Of a DNA stretch of 64,000 nt, positions 45,662 through 55,643 are shown one piece after another; the first letter of the stretch is position 1, and every line of letters starts with the position of its first letter. Below the pieces are notes generated by a model. It searched no databases. It was not told the DNA's origin and worked only from the letters and a program-made list of their open reading frames with translations. The position numbers were made by a program, and so were the translations under genes. This DNA comes from an uncultured Flavobacteriales bacterium (GTDB lineage: Bacteria; Bacteroidota; Bacteroidia; Flavobacteriales_D; Parvicellaceae): the NCBI GenBank assembly GCA_943788115.1, contig CALSPA010000003.1, positions 62,001 through 126,000 of the forward strand, in the 5' to 3' direction.

Positions 45662-46750
45662 TTATTTTATTTTGAGCACCCAAGTTGAAATGCCATTTTC
45701 AGCTAAAATTTTCTTTCTAGCTTTTTTCGCTTCCCTTCTAGATTTATAACCGTTTATAGCAACTCTATGCAAGTTGTTATGCACATCTACTTCTAGAGCA
45801 GGAAAACCCATACTTCTTAGGCTAGCTAAAAACCCATCAGCATTTGATCTCTTTTTAAAACAACCACCAACAAGAAAGTATCTGTGGTTATTCGATGTAT
45901 TCGAATCTAGATTTGTTTTTTCTTTTACTAATTCCACATGAGTAGAAACAGCATCTATTTCACTTAACTGAACAGTTACATAAGAATCACTCTCATCTAT
46001 TTGATAAACACCAAACCCATTAGTTTTTTCACTTTTAACAATACCATCACTTTTATCTACTATTAATTCATTCTCCTTATCACAAAAAATTAATGTGTTT
46101 GCACAATAATTTTTAACTTTTTCAAAAGAAAATGGATTTAAATCTGAATAATGAAACTGGGACTGATCTGTAAGTAAATTAGTCTTTAAAGGAATCCATG
46201 CTGTATAAAAGAAGATAGGTAGTAAAACTGCCGCAACCCACCAATATTTTTTTGACTTTTCCTTTTTAACTTTTGTTTTAGGAGCTAACTCAATGACTGG
46301 TGTCTCCTGATTTATTTTTTCCTGAATAACAGTATTTACTATTGGAATAGCACTTATTACCGGAAGGCCATATGAACTTTTAAGAAAATTAGTTTCACTA
46401 CTTTTAAATCGATATTGGTTGTTTATCAAAAATAAAATACCAACCCCTTTCAATTCAATTCTTTTTTCAGCTAAAAGTTGATTATTTAATTCAGTTGCAA
46501 AATCGTTAACTAAAACCAAACCCTGATCATAAGAAATTTGCTCGCAAGAACTAACCTTATGCACAAGAAGGCCGTCATTGTTTACTAAATTTTTATTAAA
46601 AAGCAGGTGCTTTTTTGGAGGAGATATTATGTTTTTTGAATGCTCATATTTAGCAGGAGCATAACTAGCAACAAAACCACCAAAATTTGGCAAAATAACA
46701 CAGTCATGATCAAAAAGTAATTCAAAAATATGTTTAGTAATTTTTTCCAA
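45662..46750 (-). CDS. HU-like (CCDC81-type) plus SPOR-domain membrane protein
   Basis: 362 residues. The N-terminus has the two prokaryotic CCDC81-like HU domains (HIFELLFDHDCVILPNFGGFVASYAPA, then LKGVGILFLINNQYRFKS). One membrane helix lies near 170-190 (WWVAAVLLPIFFYTAWIP). A C-terminal SPOR domain at about 285-360 (YFLVGGCFKKRSNADGFL, HRVAINGYKSRREAKKA) should bind denuded septal peptidoglycan glycans. It thus links the cytoplasm to the cell wall and is probably concerned with division or the nucleoid. The start codon is TTG. It is 10 bp upstream of recX. Confidence 0.9.
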   Translation of the reverse strand: MEKITKHIFELLFDHDCVILPNFGGFVASYAPAKYEHSKNIISPPKKHLLFNKNLVNNDGLLVHKVSSCEQISYDQGLVLVNDFATELNNQLLAEKRIELKGVGILFLINNQYRFKSSETNFLKSSYGLPVISAIPIVNTVIQEKINQETPVIELAPKTKVKKEKSKKYWWVAAVLLPIFFYTAWIPLKTNLLTDQSQFHYSDLNPFSFEKVKNYCANTLIFCDKENELIVDKSDGIVKSEKTNGFGVYQIDESDSYVTVQLSEIDAVSTHVELVKEKTNLDSNTSNNHRYFLVGGCFKKRSNADGFLASLRSMGFPALEVDVHNNLHRVAINGYKSRREAKKARKKILAENGISTWVLKIK

Positions 46751-46907
46751 CTTTATAATAAAAGTATTGAATAATAAATTTACTCTTTCTTGATGATAAA
46801 AGAAAATAATTCAATTTAAAGATTGTTATAAAACAATGGGGATTTGAAACTGAAAAATCAACTTTTGAAAATGTTATTTTAAAAAACAGCTATTTTAATT
46901 ACCTTTA

Positions 46908-48941
46908 ATAATCAGAAAAACTCAATTAATATCGTTTTTATTTTTACTGTTTAGCAGTCATTTTAATGCCCAAACGTGTAATTCAAACACCGTAATTCTA
47001 ATACTTAATACTGGAGATTGGGCATCTGAGGTTTCGTGGTCAGTTACAGATTCTAGCGGTGCTTTAACAGATAGTTCCTCACAGATATATTTAGATTATA
47101 CTCAATATATTGACACCTTGTGCCTTTCGGACGGCTGTTACCAATTTAACATGTTTGACAGCTATGGTGATGGTTGGCAAGGGGGAAGTTATCAATTAGA
47201 AGATTCTACTGGAAATTTCATCTCTTCTGGAGATTTACAAGGTAGTTATTTTGCTGGCAGTAATCCTTTTAGTGTCAATTACAATTGTAATTATTCAGTT
47301 TTCGGATGTACTTGCCCAACGGCAGTTAATTTCAATCCTAACTCTACTATTGACGACACTTCTTGCACATTTATTTCAGATAACATTACTTTACTATCTC
47401 AATGGAGCGACTCAACCCTACCAATAAATAGTTTAAATGGAAGTTATAGTGAGGTTTATGGCTTTGCGGTAAATCAAATGGAATTTGCAGTAATTGGCTC
47501 AACCATGGGAACTCACATTATTGACATTACCAATCCTTTATTACCAAATGAAATTGCTTTTATTGCTGGTGAAAATCAAGGAAGCGGTGTAACCCATAGA
47601 GACTTTCATACAATGGACAATTATCTTTATGCTGTGTGTGACCAAGGACCAAGCACACTTCAAATAATTGACATCAGTAATCTTCCTAATAGTATTTCAT
47701 TAATTTACAATTCAGATAATCTTTTTAACACTTGCCACAACATTTACATTGACACTACCGCTAAAAAGCTATATGCTTGTGATGTAGATAAGTTAGGTAA
47801 CAACAGCTGGCATTCACCGCTAAGAATTTACGACTTATCAAACCCCATTAGCCCTAACTTAATTAATGATTTAGACAACCTTTTTAGCAGTGTTCATGAT
47901 GCTTGGGCTGAAAATGACACAGCATATATTAATGCAGGTTCTAGTGGCTTAAAAGTTGTTGACGTTAGTAGCACTCCCATAATAATTGGATCACTTTCAT
48001 CTTACCCTTTTGCGGGAGGTAACCACTCAGGATGGAAACAAGATGATACTTATATTTTCGCAGATGAAAATCATGGATATGATGTGAAAGTAATTAACAC
48101 ATCAGATGTTACTAATCTAACCTTATCGAGTTTACTAAACTCTAATGTTGACGTTAACTCTATTCCTCACAACCTTATGATCAAAGATGACTTCCTGTAT
48201 CTATCATACTATCATGATGGCTTGCAAATTTTTGACATTTCTGACCCAAGTAATCCAACAAAGACAGCTTATTACGATACCTATCTCAATAATGACCACA
48301 ATGGGTATGCTGGAGCTTGGGGAATATATTGCTTTTTACCCTCTGGAAACCTTTTAATTTCAGATGTTCAAACTGGATTATATGTTTTAAGGTTCGACTT
48401 ACCTGAAATTAAAATTTGCGAAGGGGATAGTGCTTATATTTACGGCTCATATGAAACCGAACAAGGTTATTATTATGATTCTATTTTAGATACGCTAGAT
48501 TACTACAGCTTAGATATCACTGCTCTATCATATTTTCACAATACAGTTAATTATGAATCCATAAGTATTAACATTGGTGATAGCATATATTTAAATGGCA
48601 GCTTTCAAACTCAAACAGGAACATATACCGATAGTCTTTTTAGCACATGGGGATGTGATTCGATTGTAGTAACTCAATTAAATGTTGGGAATACAAGTTT
48701 TATTGCCAATCAAAACTCAACTACCACTTTTTCAATCTATCCAAATCCAGCAAATAAACAAATCAATTTAGTCTCAAAATTAGCTGGTGTTGTTTACATA
48801 TATAATGTTTTAGGAGAAGAAATTTGCAGCTACAATAAAATTGAAAACTCAATCAAAATAGATGTTCAAAATTTCGATACAGGAGCATATATAGTTAAAT
48901 TCAAAACTAGCTCAATAAAATTCATTGTTGATCATTATTAA
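46908..48941 (+). CDS. LVIVD-repeat (choice-of-anchor B) surface protein, T9SS substrate, non-standard start
   Basis: The first NTG codon in frame is a TTG at 47118. However, the frame is open upstream to a TAA at 46896, and codons 46908-46980 encode a plain signal peptide (IRKTQLISFLFLLFSSHFNA followed by Q). I therefore place the start near the ATA at 46908 or the ATC at 46911, giving about 677 residues. After the signal comes a DSYGDGW-type beta domain, then LVIVD repeats in a propeller-like region (THIIDITNPLLPNEIAFI, LQIFDISDPSNPTKTAYY), and a T9SS type A sorting domain (FSIYPNPANKQINL to the end). It overlaps uvrC at the 3' end by 20 bp. Confidence 0.82.
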   Translation: MIRKTQLISFLFLLFSSHFNAQTCNSNTVILILNTGDWASEVSWSVTDSSGALTDSSSQIYLDYTQYIDTLCLSDGCYQFNMFDSYGDGWQGGSYQLEDSTGNFISSGDLQGSYFAGSNPFSVNYNCNYSVFGCTCPTAVNFNPNSTIDDTSCTFISDNITLLSQWSDSTLPINSLNGSYSEVYGFAVNQMEFAVIGSTMGTHIIDITNPLLPNEIAFIAGENQGSGVTHRDFHTMDNYLYAVCDQGPSTLQIIDISNLPNSISLIYNSDNLFNTCHNIYIDTTAKKLYACDVDKLGNNSWHSPLRIYDLSNPISPNLINDLDNLFSSVHDAWAENDTAYINAGSSGLKVVDVSSTPIIIGSLSSYPFAGGNHSGWKQDDTYIFADENHGYDVKVINTSDVTNLTLSSLLNSNVDVNSIPHNLMIKDDFLYLSYYHDGLQIFDISDPSNPTKTAYYDTYLNNDHNGYAGAWGIYCFLPSGNLLISDVQTGLYVLRFDLPEIKICEGDSAYIYGSYETEQGYYYDSILDTLDYYSLDITALSYFHNTVNYESISINIGDSIYLNGSFQTQTGTYTDSLFSTWGCDSIVVTQLNVGNTSFIANQNSTTTFSIYPNPANKQINLVSKLAGVVYIYNVLGEEICSYNKIENSIKIDVQNFDTGAYIVKFKTSSIKFIVDHY

Positions 48942-50718
48942 AATAGTTATAAACTATTTTCGCCTTACTTAAGCCTATTGACTTTTGAAGCTCTTTCACT
49001 TTTAATGTTTTTATTTTTTTAACTGTTTTAAATTCTTTCATTAATAGCGCTAAAGTTTTCGCACCTATTCCTTTAATGTTTGTTATCTCTGATTGTAATG
49101 TGGATTTGATTCTTTTTTTCCTATGGTGTTCAATGCCAAATCGGTGGGCTTCATTTCTCATTTGCTGAATAATCCTCAAAGATTCAGATTTCTTATCGAT
49201 ATATAGAGGGAGTTTATCTCCAGGAAAATAAATTTCTTCTAGTTTTTTAGCAATAGCAACCACAGCAACTTTCCCCATTAAATTAAGTTTAGATAAACTT
49301 TTAATTGCACTGCTCAATTGCCCTTTACCCCCATCAAGTATAATGAGCTGTGGAAGCTCTTTTTTTTCTTCTAAAATTCTTTTATAACGTCTAAAAACCA
49401 CCTCTTCCATAGAAGAGAAATCATCCGGGCCAACAACTGTTTTAATGTTAAAATGTCTGTATTCTCTTTTTGCTGGTTTTCCATCTTTAAAAACTACACA
49501 TGCAGCTACTGGCTCTACACCTTGAAAATTAGAGTTGTCAAAACACTCCATATGCTTAGGCAATACTGGTAATCTCAAATCCTTCTTTATTGTTTCTAAA
49601 ATTCGTTTAACTGAACTTTCTGGATTTTTAATAACCTCTTTTCTGTGCTTTTCTTTCATGTAATAAAAAGCATTCTTCTTTGATATATCTATTAATTTTT
49701 TTTTCTCACCCCTTTCTGGAATAGTAACTTTTTGAGATAATTCTAATGATATTTCGAAAGGTATTATAAGCTCATTAATTGAACTTGAAGAATGTTGAAA
49801 AACATCTGCTATTGCTTTTTCAATTAACATCACACTAGTTTCATCCAATTTTTTCTTTACCTCTATCATTCTACTTTGATTAACAGCTCCATCAATAACT
49901 TTTAAATAATTAATGTATGCAAAATGTTGATCTTCCTCAATGCTAAAGACATCTACATTGTCAATACTGTTACTGACAATTGCAGATTTTGATTGGTAAT
50001 TTTCCAATGCAATTATTCTGGTTTTATAATCTTGTGCTTGTTCATAAAGGAAAAGATCAGAAGCCTGTTTCATTTTTAATTTTAATTCTTTTAAAACACC
50101 CTTCACATTTCCATTTAGAACATTTGAAACAGCTTTTATTCTATCACCATATTCTTGTTCACTAACATCGCCCTGACAACAACCTTTACAATTTCCAATA
50201 TAAAATTCGAGTGCTGTGTTTAATTGCCCTTTTTCAAAATGATTCTTTTTTAAATCATGAGAACAATTTCTAATGTTAAAATTTTCAATTAAAAATGCAA
50301 TTATTTGTTTTACGATTTTAACAGATGGATAAGGTCCATAATATTTTGCTCCATCTTTTAAAACTCTTCTAGTTGTAGTTATCCTAGAAAAGGGTTCATT
50401 CTTAATGCAAATCCATGGATAAGTTTTATCATCTTTTAACTGAACATTGTATTTAGGTTGATGCTTTTTAACCAAAACATTCTCAAGTAACAATGCATCC
50501 ATTTCAGTTTCCACTTTAATGGTTTTAACATGCTTAATTTGTGAAGCTAAAAGTTTAGTTTTTCGGTTTTCAAACTGAACTTTATTAAAATATGAGCTAA
50601 CTCTATTTTTTAAATTTTTTGCCTTGCCAATATAAATTATTTCATTTTTTTGATTAAAAAACTGATAAATGCCTGGGCTTTTAGATAGAGACTTTACTAT
50701 TGATTGCAAATCGTCCAT
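48922..50718 (-). CDS. uvrC: Excinuclease ABC subunit C
   Basis: Makes the dual incisions in nucleotide excision repair with UvrA and UvrB. 598 residues. GIY-YIG nuclease domain at residues 14-90 (GIYQFFNQKNEIIYIGKAKN, NRVSSYF), UVR motif near 205-240, UvrC RNase H-like domain at about 380-520 (MECFDNSNFQGVEPVAACVVF, KGQLSSAIKSL), and C-terminal helix-hairpin-helix (ITNIKGIGAKTLALLMKEF). It is downstream of the polyprenyl synthase gene by 16 bp, and its last 20 bp overlap the convergent LVIVD gene. Confidence 0.97.
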   Translation of the reverse strand: MDDLQSIVKSLSKSPGIYQFFNQKNEIIYIGKAKNLKNRVSSYFNKVQFENRKTKLLASQIKHVKTIKVETEMDALLLENVLVKKHQPKYNVQLKDDKTYPWICIKNEPFSRITTTRRVLKDGAKYYGPYPSVKIVKQIIAFLIENFNIRNCSHDLKKNHFEKGQLNTALEFYIGNCKGCCQGDVSEQEYGDRIKAVSNVLNGNVKGVLKELKLKMKQASDLFLYEQAQDYKTRIIALENYQSKSAIVSNSIDNVDVFSIEEDQHFAYINYLKVIDGAVNQSRMIEVKKKLDETSVMLIEKAIADVFQHSSSSINELIIPFEISLELSQKVTIPERGEKKKLIDISKKNAFYYMKEKHRKEVIKNPESSVKRILETIKKDLRLPVLPKHMECFDNSNFQGVEPVAACVVFKDGKPAKREYRHFNIKTVVGPDDFSSMEEVVFRRYKRILEEKKELPQLIILDGGKGQLSSAIKSLSKLNLMGKVAVVAIAKKLEEIYFPGDKLPLYIDKKSESLRIIQQMRNEAHRFGIEHHRKKRIKSTLQSEITNIKGIGAKTLALLMKEFKTVKKIKTLKVKELQKSIGLSKAKIVYNYFNNDQQ

Positions 50719-50734
50719 CCAATAAAATTATGAA

Positions 50735-51712
50735 TTATTTTGTTCTTGAAATAGAATATTCTAGTAACGAAATAAGCGCTTTTTTAGATTCGTTTTCTGG
50801 GAAATCTTTAATGTATCCAAGGGCTTTTGCTTTATATTCTAACATTTTTTGTTCTGAATATTCAATACCTCCATTTTCTATCACTAGTTGTATTACTTCT
50901 TGAACCCGTTCTGGGTCTTCATTGTGATTTTTAAAAGTGTTAATAATTCTATTTTTCACTTTTTTACTTACGTTATTCAATGTATAAATTAACGGCAATG
51001 TCATTTTACGTTCTTTTATATCTATTCCTGTTGGTTTACCAATTTCAGCAGAAGATCCAAAATCAAAAATATCGTCTTTAATTTGAAACGCCATACCGAC
51101 ATTGATTCCAAACTGATACATTAATTCGACTGTACTTTCACTCGCGTTTACAGACTGTGCACCACTTGCACAACAGGAGGCAACTAAAGATGCTGTCTTT
51201 TGCTTTATAACCTTGTAATAAATTGCTTCATCAATATCTAACCTCCTAGCTTTTTCCATTTGAAGAAGCTCCCCTTCGCTCATTTCTTTTACAGCCTTAG
51301 AAACTATCTTAAGTAATTCAAATTGTCCATTTTCTGTTGTTAGTAAAAGTCCTCTAGAAAGTAAAAAATCTCCTACTAAAACAGCTATTTTATTTTTCCA
51401 AAGTGCGTTAATTGAGAAAAAACCTCTTCTCTCATTAGCATCATCTACTACATCATCGTGAACAAGAGTAGCTGTATGTAATAACTCAATAAGTGAAGCC
51501 GCAGTATATGTTGCCTCATTTACAGTGCCGCAAGTTTTTGCTGATAAAAAAACAAACAAAGGACGCATCTGTTTGCCTTTTCTTTTAATAATGTAATTGG
51601 TGATTTTATCTAAAAGTGCAACATCACTTTTCATTGAGTCTTTAAACTTTTCTTCGAAAAGTTTCATCTCAGTAGCAACTGGAGCTTTTATTTGTTCCAC
51701 TATGGGGATCAT
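50735..51712 (-). CDS. Polyprenyl (octaprenyl-type) diphosphate synthase
   Basis: Trans-prenyltransferase building the long isoprenoid side chain, probably for menaquinone. 325 residues. First Asp-rich motif DDVVD at 86-90 (LVHDDVVDDANERRG), second DDIFD at 213-217 (FQIKDDIFDF), both followed by the expected basic and aromatic residues; RGKQMRP-type start (KGKQMRPLFVF). Chain length cannot be told from this. It is the first gene of a two-gene run with uvrC. The 74 bp upstream show no good promoter match. Confidence 0.94.
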   Translation of the reverse strand: MIPIVEQIKAPVATEMKLFEEKFKDSMKSDVALLDKITNYIIKRKGKQMRPLFVFLSAKTCGTVNEATYTAASLIELLHTATLVHDDVVDDANERRGFFSINALWKNKIAVLVGDFLLSRGLLLTTENGQFELLKIVSKAVKEMSEGELLQMEKARRLDIDEAIYYKVIKQKTASLVASCCASGAQSVNASESTVELMYQFGINVGMAFQIKDDIFDFGSSAEIGKPTGIDIKERKMTLPLIYTLNNVSKKVKNRIINTFKNHNEDPERVQEVIQLVIENGGIEYSEQKMLEYKAKALGYIKDFPENESKKALISLLEYSISRTK

Positions 51713-51786
51713 AAACTCAACAAATATCTATATAAATTCAATAGAAAGGATTTGTTTGTGGTTATTTATTCTTATTTAAAGCTATT

Positions 51787-54579
51787 TTATTCTTTTATAA
51801 TCTTAAAGTCATAAGTAGATTCTGAAGAATTTAGTTTAATAAAATATATGCCGGATGAGTATGTAGACATGTCTACATTAATTTTATTTATAGAATTAAT
51901 ATTAAACTTTTCAATCAATTTAGACTGCGAATCAAAAATTGAAACATCTAACTTCTGATTCAAATTAGGCAGCTCTATTGAAAACTCATCAACTACTGGA
52001 TTAGGATGAATAGAAAGTCCTTCCCATATTCCAGCATTTATACTACTCATATCTACATTAAAGCATGAAGATGTTAAAGAGCAACCAACTACAGATACCT
52101 CAACAGCATAGTTTCCAGAACTTGTTGGAGTGAAAACCATATTAGTTTCACCAATTATCGGTTGGTTGATATCACAATCAATCCACTGATAAGTAGCAAA
52201 AGGACTTGGTGCAACTGCCAATGAAAATCCGTTTTGAATTATTGTAGTATCTATATAAGGTATTGATAAGTTAATAGTTATAATACTATCACATCCAACA
52301 GAATTAGGAATTATATCAGTGTATGTTCCCGATGAAGTATAAACAACCCCACTTGGAGATGTGTAGGAATCACATACATCTTCATTAACAATAGAATAAG
52401 AATTGTTTAAGCACCCCGTAATAGTATTAATTTGAAAATCATCAAAATAAAAACCATCTTCTTGAACATATTGATCTGAAATAATTTTAAACCTAACAAG
52501 AATTGAAGATCCTAAATAATCAGACAAATTAATTTCTTCTTTAACCCAGCTTGTTTGAAAACCATCGTAGAGTGGCTCTCCGTCAGCAGCATTCTGATCA
52601 GCAACACCAGTATTGGTATATTTTCCACATTGAGGAATCCAACTATTTCCGCCATCAATTGAGACTTCAAGCTGAACATAATCCCAATTATCTTCAATTT
52701 CCCATATCGCCCAAAATGTCATGTTAGCACCGGCTGCATTTGAAAGGTCAATAGCGCTATTTAAAGTTATTGTTTTATTAGCATTATTACTGTAGTCACC
52801 ATTAGGTGAATCTGTAATGGAAGAAGACGGAGAGTAATATTCGTTATTTGTTGTATTCCATGATTGGGAAACCGTCCAATTTGCCAAACTATTACCATTG
52901 TCAGTTAGTACATTTGTTTCAGATCCATAAATTTTTGAAATCACATAATTTTCTAAATACTGTCCATTATCCACAATAATTTCATAATCGATAACATCAC
53001 CTAATGAAATAGTAGGACTAAGCTGGAAGGATACAGAATCTAAATCGGTTTGTAAAAGGGTGAGGTTAGAGTGTGTATTACTGCCGCCAATAGATAATAT
53101 ATTTGCACTTAGAGGATTTATACTAACGGAAAAATTTGAAGGAGATTCTAAACCTAATCGTTGAAGTTCGTATGAAAAATAACCATTTGTAGTTTGAATT
53201 GTTAGAGGAGATGCATCGACAACATTAGCATAATTAGTAATTAAATGTGCTGCCATTAAATTTGTAAAAACCATGCTATTACAAATATTTTCAGCATCTG
53301 ATGCAGGTGGCCAAAAGCCATTATCGCCAATTTCAGGGGTAAATGAAAATATTTTTGGTTTAGTTGATAAATCCGCACCGTACATCCAATCGTCAGAATC
53401 ACCAGATGCTGGATATAATGAAGCGCTTATTTTAGGAGTCATTCCCAGTCCATTTTGTTCTGTCATCATATCAGATATTACAACATATGTTGCATGATCT
53501 GGTGTAAACTGATTATTATCGTATCCATAAGGGTAAAGTAAAGAATTATCATAAGTGTGATTATTCAATGCAATTTTAAATTCATGATTCTCACAAAACC
53601 ATTTCATTGCTTGATTTTCAATTTCTGAAAATGGTCCTGAGCCTGGATAGGTATCATTATTTGTATTAAAACTAACACCTGTTGTCCCCCAAACTGCGTT
53701 GCCTTGAGGGTCAATATAATCGTAGTTTCTATTGTTATCTACTCCATAATTTCCATTAAAATGGTTTCTTCTATTTTTTCTCCACATTCCACCACCATTA
53801 GGGTCTTGAGTGCAATTGTAAACAAATCCATCTGGGTTTAAAACAGGAATAAAATAGAGCTCAGAATTATCAACTATACCCTGGACCTCAGCATCGGTTG
53901 CATAATTTTCTAAAAGATACCACATGTAATAAATTAATTGTTGCATAGCAGCTGGTTCACGTGCATGGTGAATGGCATCATATAGCATTTCTGGTTCTTG
54001 TTCATCAACATTGGGGTTGTCAGATATCTTCAGCCAATATATAGGTCTACCTTCAAAAGTTTGAAAATTTGAAATGGGTGCTTTTGCTGTAATCAAATTT
54101 GGATATTGAGCTACCATATCATCTAATTCGGAAAGCATTTCAGTATATGTATAAAAGCCACCCATTGAGCCTAGCTCCCAATTTGAGGGGGTAGCATATG
54201 TTGGAGATCCTGATGATGAACAAGAACTGTTTTTCAAATTTTTAGTTTCAATATCATTTTTATTGTTCTGTTCAACATAAAATTTTGAAACATCATTAAT
54301 GAAAATTTCAACTTTCATCCCTAACATTTTTGCTATACCTAAATCATTTTCTGAAAAATCTGATTCTATGAAAATTCCTTTTTTATGCTTAACATGATCT
54401 AATGGAATTCCTTGAGATGCTAGTTGCGTTAAACCAATAGAAGAGCCATAAAATATTTTGGCTTTATGATAAATCATTTTAGCATCAACTTTTTCTTCCA
54501 AAATACTATTGTTTGAAAACGATTGTGAAAAAGTAGCTAGCGAATAAAAAATAGTAATAATGGTAATTAAAAATTTCAT
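51787..54579 (-). CDS. M14-family zinc carboxypeptidase, T9SS substrate
   Basis: 930 residues. Signal peptide (IFYSLATFSQS), propeptide, then the carboxypeptidase domain at about 145-455. Zinc ligands His205 and Glu208 in HHAREPA and His341 in NNHTYDN; catalytic Glu416 in FTPEIGDNGFW; substrate loop NRNYDY near 284-289. Downstream are Ig-like and jelly-roll domains (SIDGGNSWIPQCG, VRFKIISDQYVQEDGFYFDDFQI), a VCDSYTSPSG-type repeat, and a T9SS type A domain (LSIHPNPVVDEF...). Secreted exopeptidase for protein scavenging. Confidence 0.95.
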   Translation of the reverse strand: MKFLITIITIFYSLATFSQSFSNNSILEEKVDAKMIYHKAKIFYGSSIGLTQLASQGIPLDHVKHKKGIFIESDFSENDLGIAKMLGMKVEIFINDVSKFYVEQNNKNDIETKNLKNSSCSSSGSPTYATPSNWELGSMGGFYTYTEMLSELDDMVAQYPNLITAKAPISNFQTFEGRPIYWLKISDNPNVDEQEPEMLYDAIHHAREPAAMQQLIYYMWYLLENYATDAEVQGIVDNSELYFIPVLNPDGFVYNCTQDPNGGGMWRKNRRNHFNGNYGVDNNRNYDYIDPQGNAVWGTTGVSFNTNNDTYPGSGPFSEIENQAMKWFCENHEFKIALNNHTYDNSLLYPYGYDNNQFTPDHATYVVISDMMTEQNGLGMTPKISASLYPASGDSDDWMYGADLSTKPKIFSFTPEIGDNGFWPPASDAENICNSMVFTNLMAAHLITNYANVVDASPLTIQTTNGYFSYELQRLGLESPSNFSVSINPLSANILSIGGSNTHSNLTLLQTDLDSVSFQLSPTISLGDVIDYEIIVDNGQYLENYVISKIYGSETNVLTDNGNSLANWTVSQSWNTTNNEYYSPSSSITDSPNGDYSNNANKTITLNSAIDLSNAAGANMTFWAIWEIEDNWDYVQLEVSIDGGNSWIPQCGKYTNTGVADQNAADGEPLYDGFQTSWVKEEINLSDYLGSSILVRFKIISDQYVQEDGFYFDDFQINTITGCLNNSYSIVNEDVCDSYTSPSGVVYTSSGTYTDIIPNSVGCDSIITINLSIPYIDTTIIQNGFSLAVAPSPFATYQWIDCDINQPIIGETNMVFTPTSSGNYAVEVSVVGCSLTSSCFNVDMSSINAGIWEGLSIHPNPVVDEFSIELPNLNQKLDVSIFDSQSKLIEKFNINSINKINVDMSTYSSGIYFIKLNSSESTYDFKIIKE

Positions 54580-54672
54580 TTCTTCAAATAAATTTAAGGT
54601 TAATTGAACTATACAAAGACTCTATAAGTTTCATATGGTTGTAAGATAATTTAAAAAAATTAAGTTTAACAA

Positions 54673-54705
54673 AATGTTCAACTTATAAAGAACATTCTAG
54701 TTTTA
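54673..54705 (+). promoter_or_regulatory. Dyad next to a -7-like box upstream of the ABC exporter
   Basis: An inverted repeat AATGTTC (54673-54679) and GAACATT (54690-54696), separated by 10 bp, lies directly before TAGTTTTA (54698-54705), one mismatch from TAnnTTTG. A dyad placed just before the -7 box is where a repressor would act. It has no U tract, so it is not a terminator. Confidence 0.35.
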
Positions 54706-54752
54706 CGTATATAATTATTACAATTATTTAAATAAAACTATTTTTAAAAGAA

Positions 54753-55643
54753 ATGTCCCTTCTAAATGCCAAAAACTTAACAAAAAAATTTTCAGACTTT
54801 ACTGCTGTTAACGATTTAACTTTTAATGTTAACAAAGGCGATATTTATGGTTTCCTGGGGCCAAATGGTGCCGGAAAAAGCACTTCATTAAGAATGGTTT
54901 TAGGTTTAATTCATCCCACGTCAGGTACCGTTATGGTAAACAATCAAACCGTAAATAAAACTAATCGCAAATACCTCTCTTCAATTGGAGCTCTTATTGA
55001 AAGACCTGACTTTTACACAAATTTAAGCGCATATGACAACCTAAAAATTCTTGCCAAACTTTCTAATCTTAGGGATAAAAAAAGAATAAATGAAGTTTTA
55101 GAAGAAGTAGGACTTATTAAAAAAGCAAACGTTAAGGTTGGTTCATTTTCTCAAGGAATGAAACAAAGACTTGGAATAGCCCAAGCACTTTTACATCAAC
55201 CAGAACTAATTATTTTAGATGAGCCCTCGAACGGTCTTGATCCTCAAGGCCAAATAGACATGAGAAAGCTTATACAAAGAATTAATTCAGATTTAGGCAT
55301 TACCATTATTATTTCTAGCCATATTTTATCAGAAATAGAACAAATTGCAAATAGAATGATTGTAATTAATAACGGAGAAAAAATTGTTGAAGGAGATGTT
55401 ACGCAACTTATGAATTCAGAACAAATGAAGGTTCGGATAAAAGTCAATCAATTAAATTCTCTAAAAGAATTACTTAAATCAAAAAAACTCTCATTTGACA
55501 TGCATGATGAGTTTGTGATAGTAAAGTTAAAGGAAAGTGAAATTAGCAGTCTTGTTAATTTAATAACTGACAATAATATCTCTATTCAAGAAGTTAGGCA
55601 ATTAAGAACTTTAGAAGAGTTATTTTTAAAATGGACCCAATGA
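54753..55643 (+). CDS. ABC transporter ATP-binding protein
   Basis: 296 residues. Walker A GPNGAGKS at 36-43, signature FSQGMKQRLG, Walker B LIILDEPSNGLDP, H-loop ISSHIL, followed by a C-terminal regulatory extension of about 80 residues. It resembles the CcmA/BcrA-type ATPases that pair with ABC-2 permeases. The permease gene follows with a 13-bp overlap. The substrate is unknown. A dyad-containing control region lies upstream. Confidence 0.95.
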   Translation: MSLLNAKNLTKKFSDFTAVNDLTFNVNKGDIYGFLGPNGAGKSTSLRMVLGLIHPTSGTVMVNNQTVNKTNRKYLSSIGALIERPDFYTNLSAYDNLKILAKLSNLRDKKRINEVLEEVGLIKKANVKVGSFSQGMKQRLGIAQALLHQPELIILDEPSNGLDPQGQIDMRKLIQRINSDLGITIIISSHILSEIEQIANRMIVINNGEKIVEGDVTQLMNSEQMKVRIKVNQLNSLKELLKSKKLSFDMHDEFVIVKLKESEISSLVNLITDNNISIQEVRQLRTLEELFLKWTQ

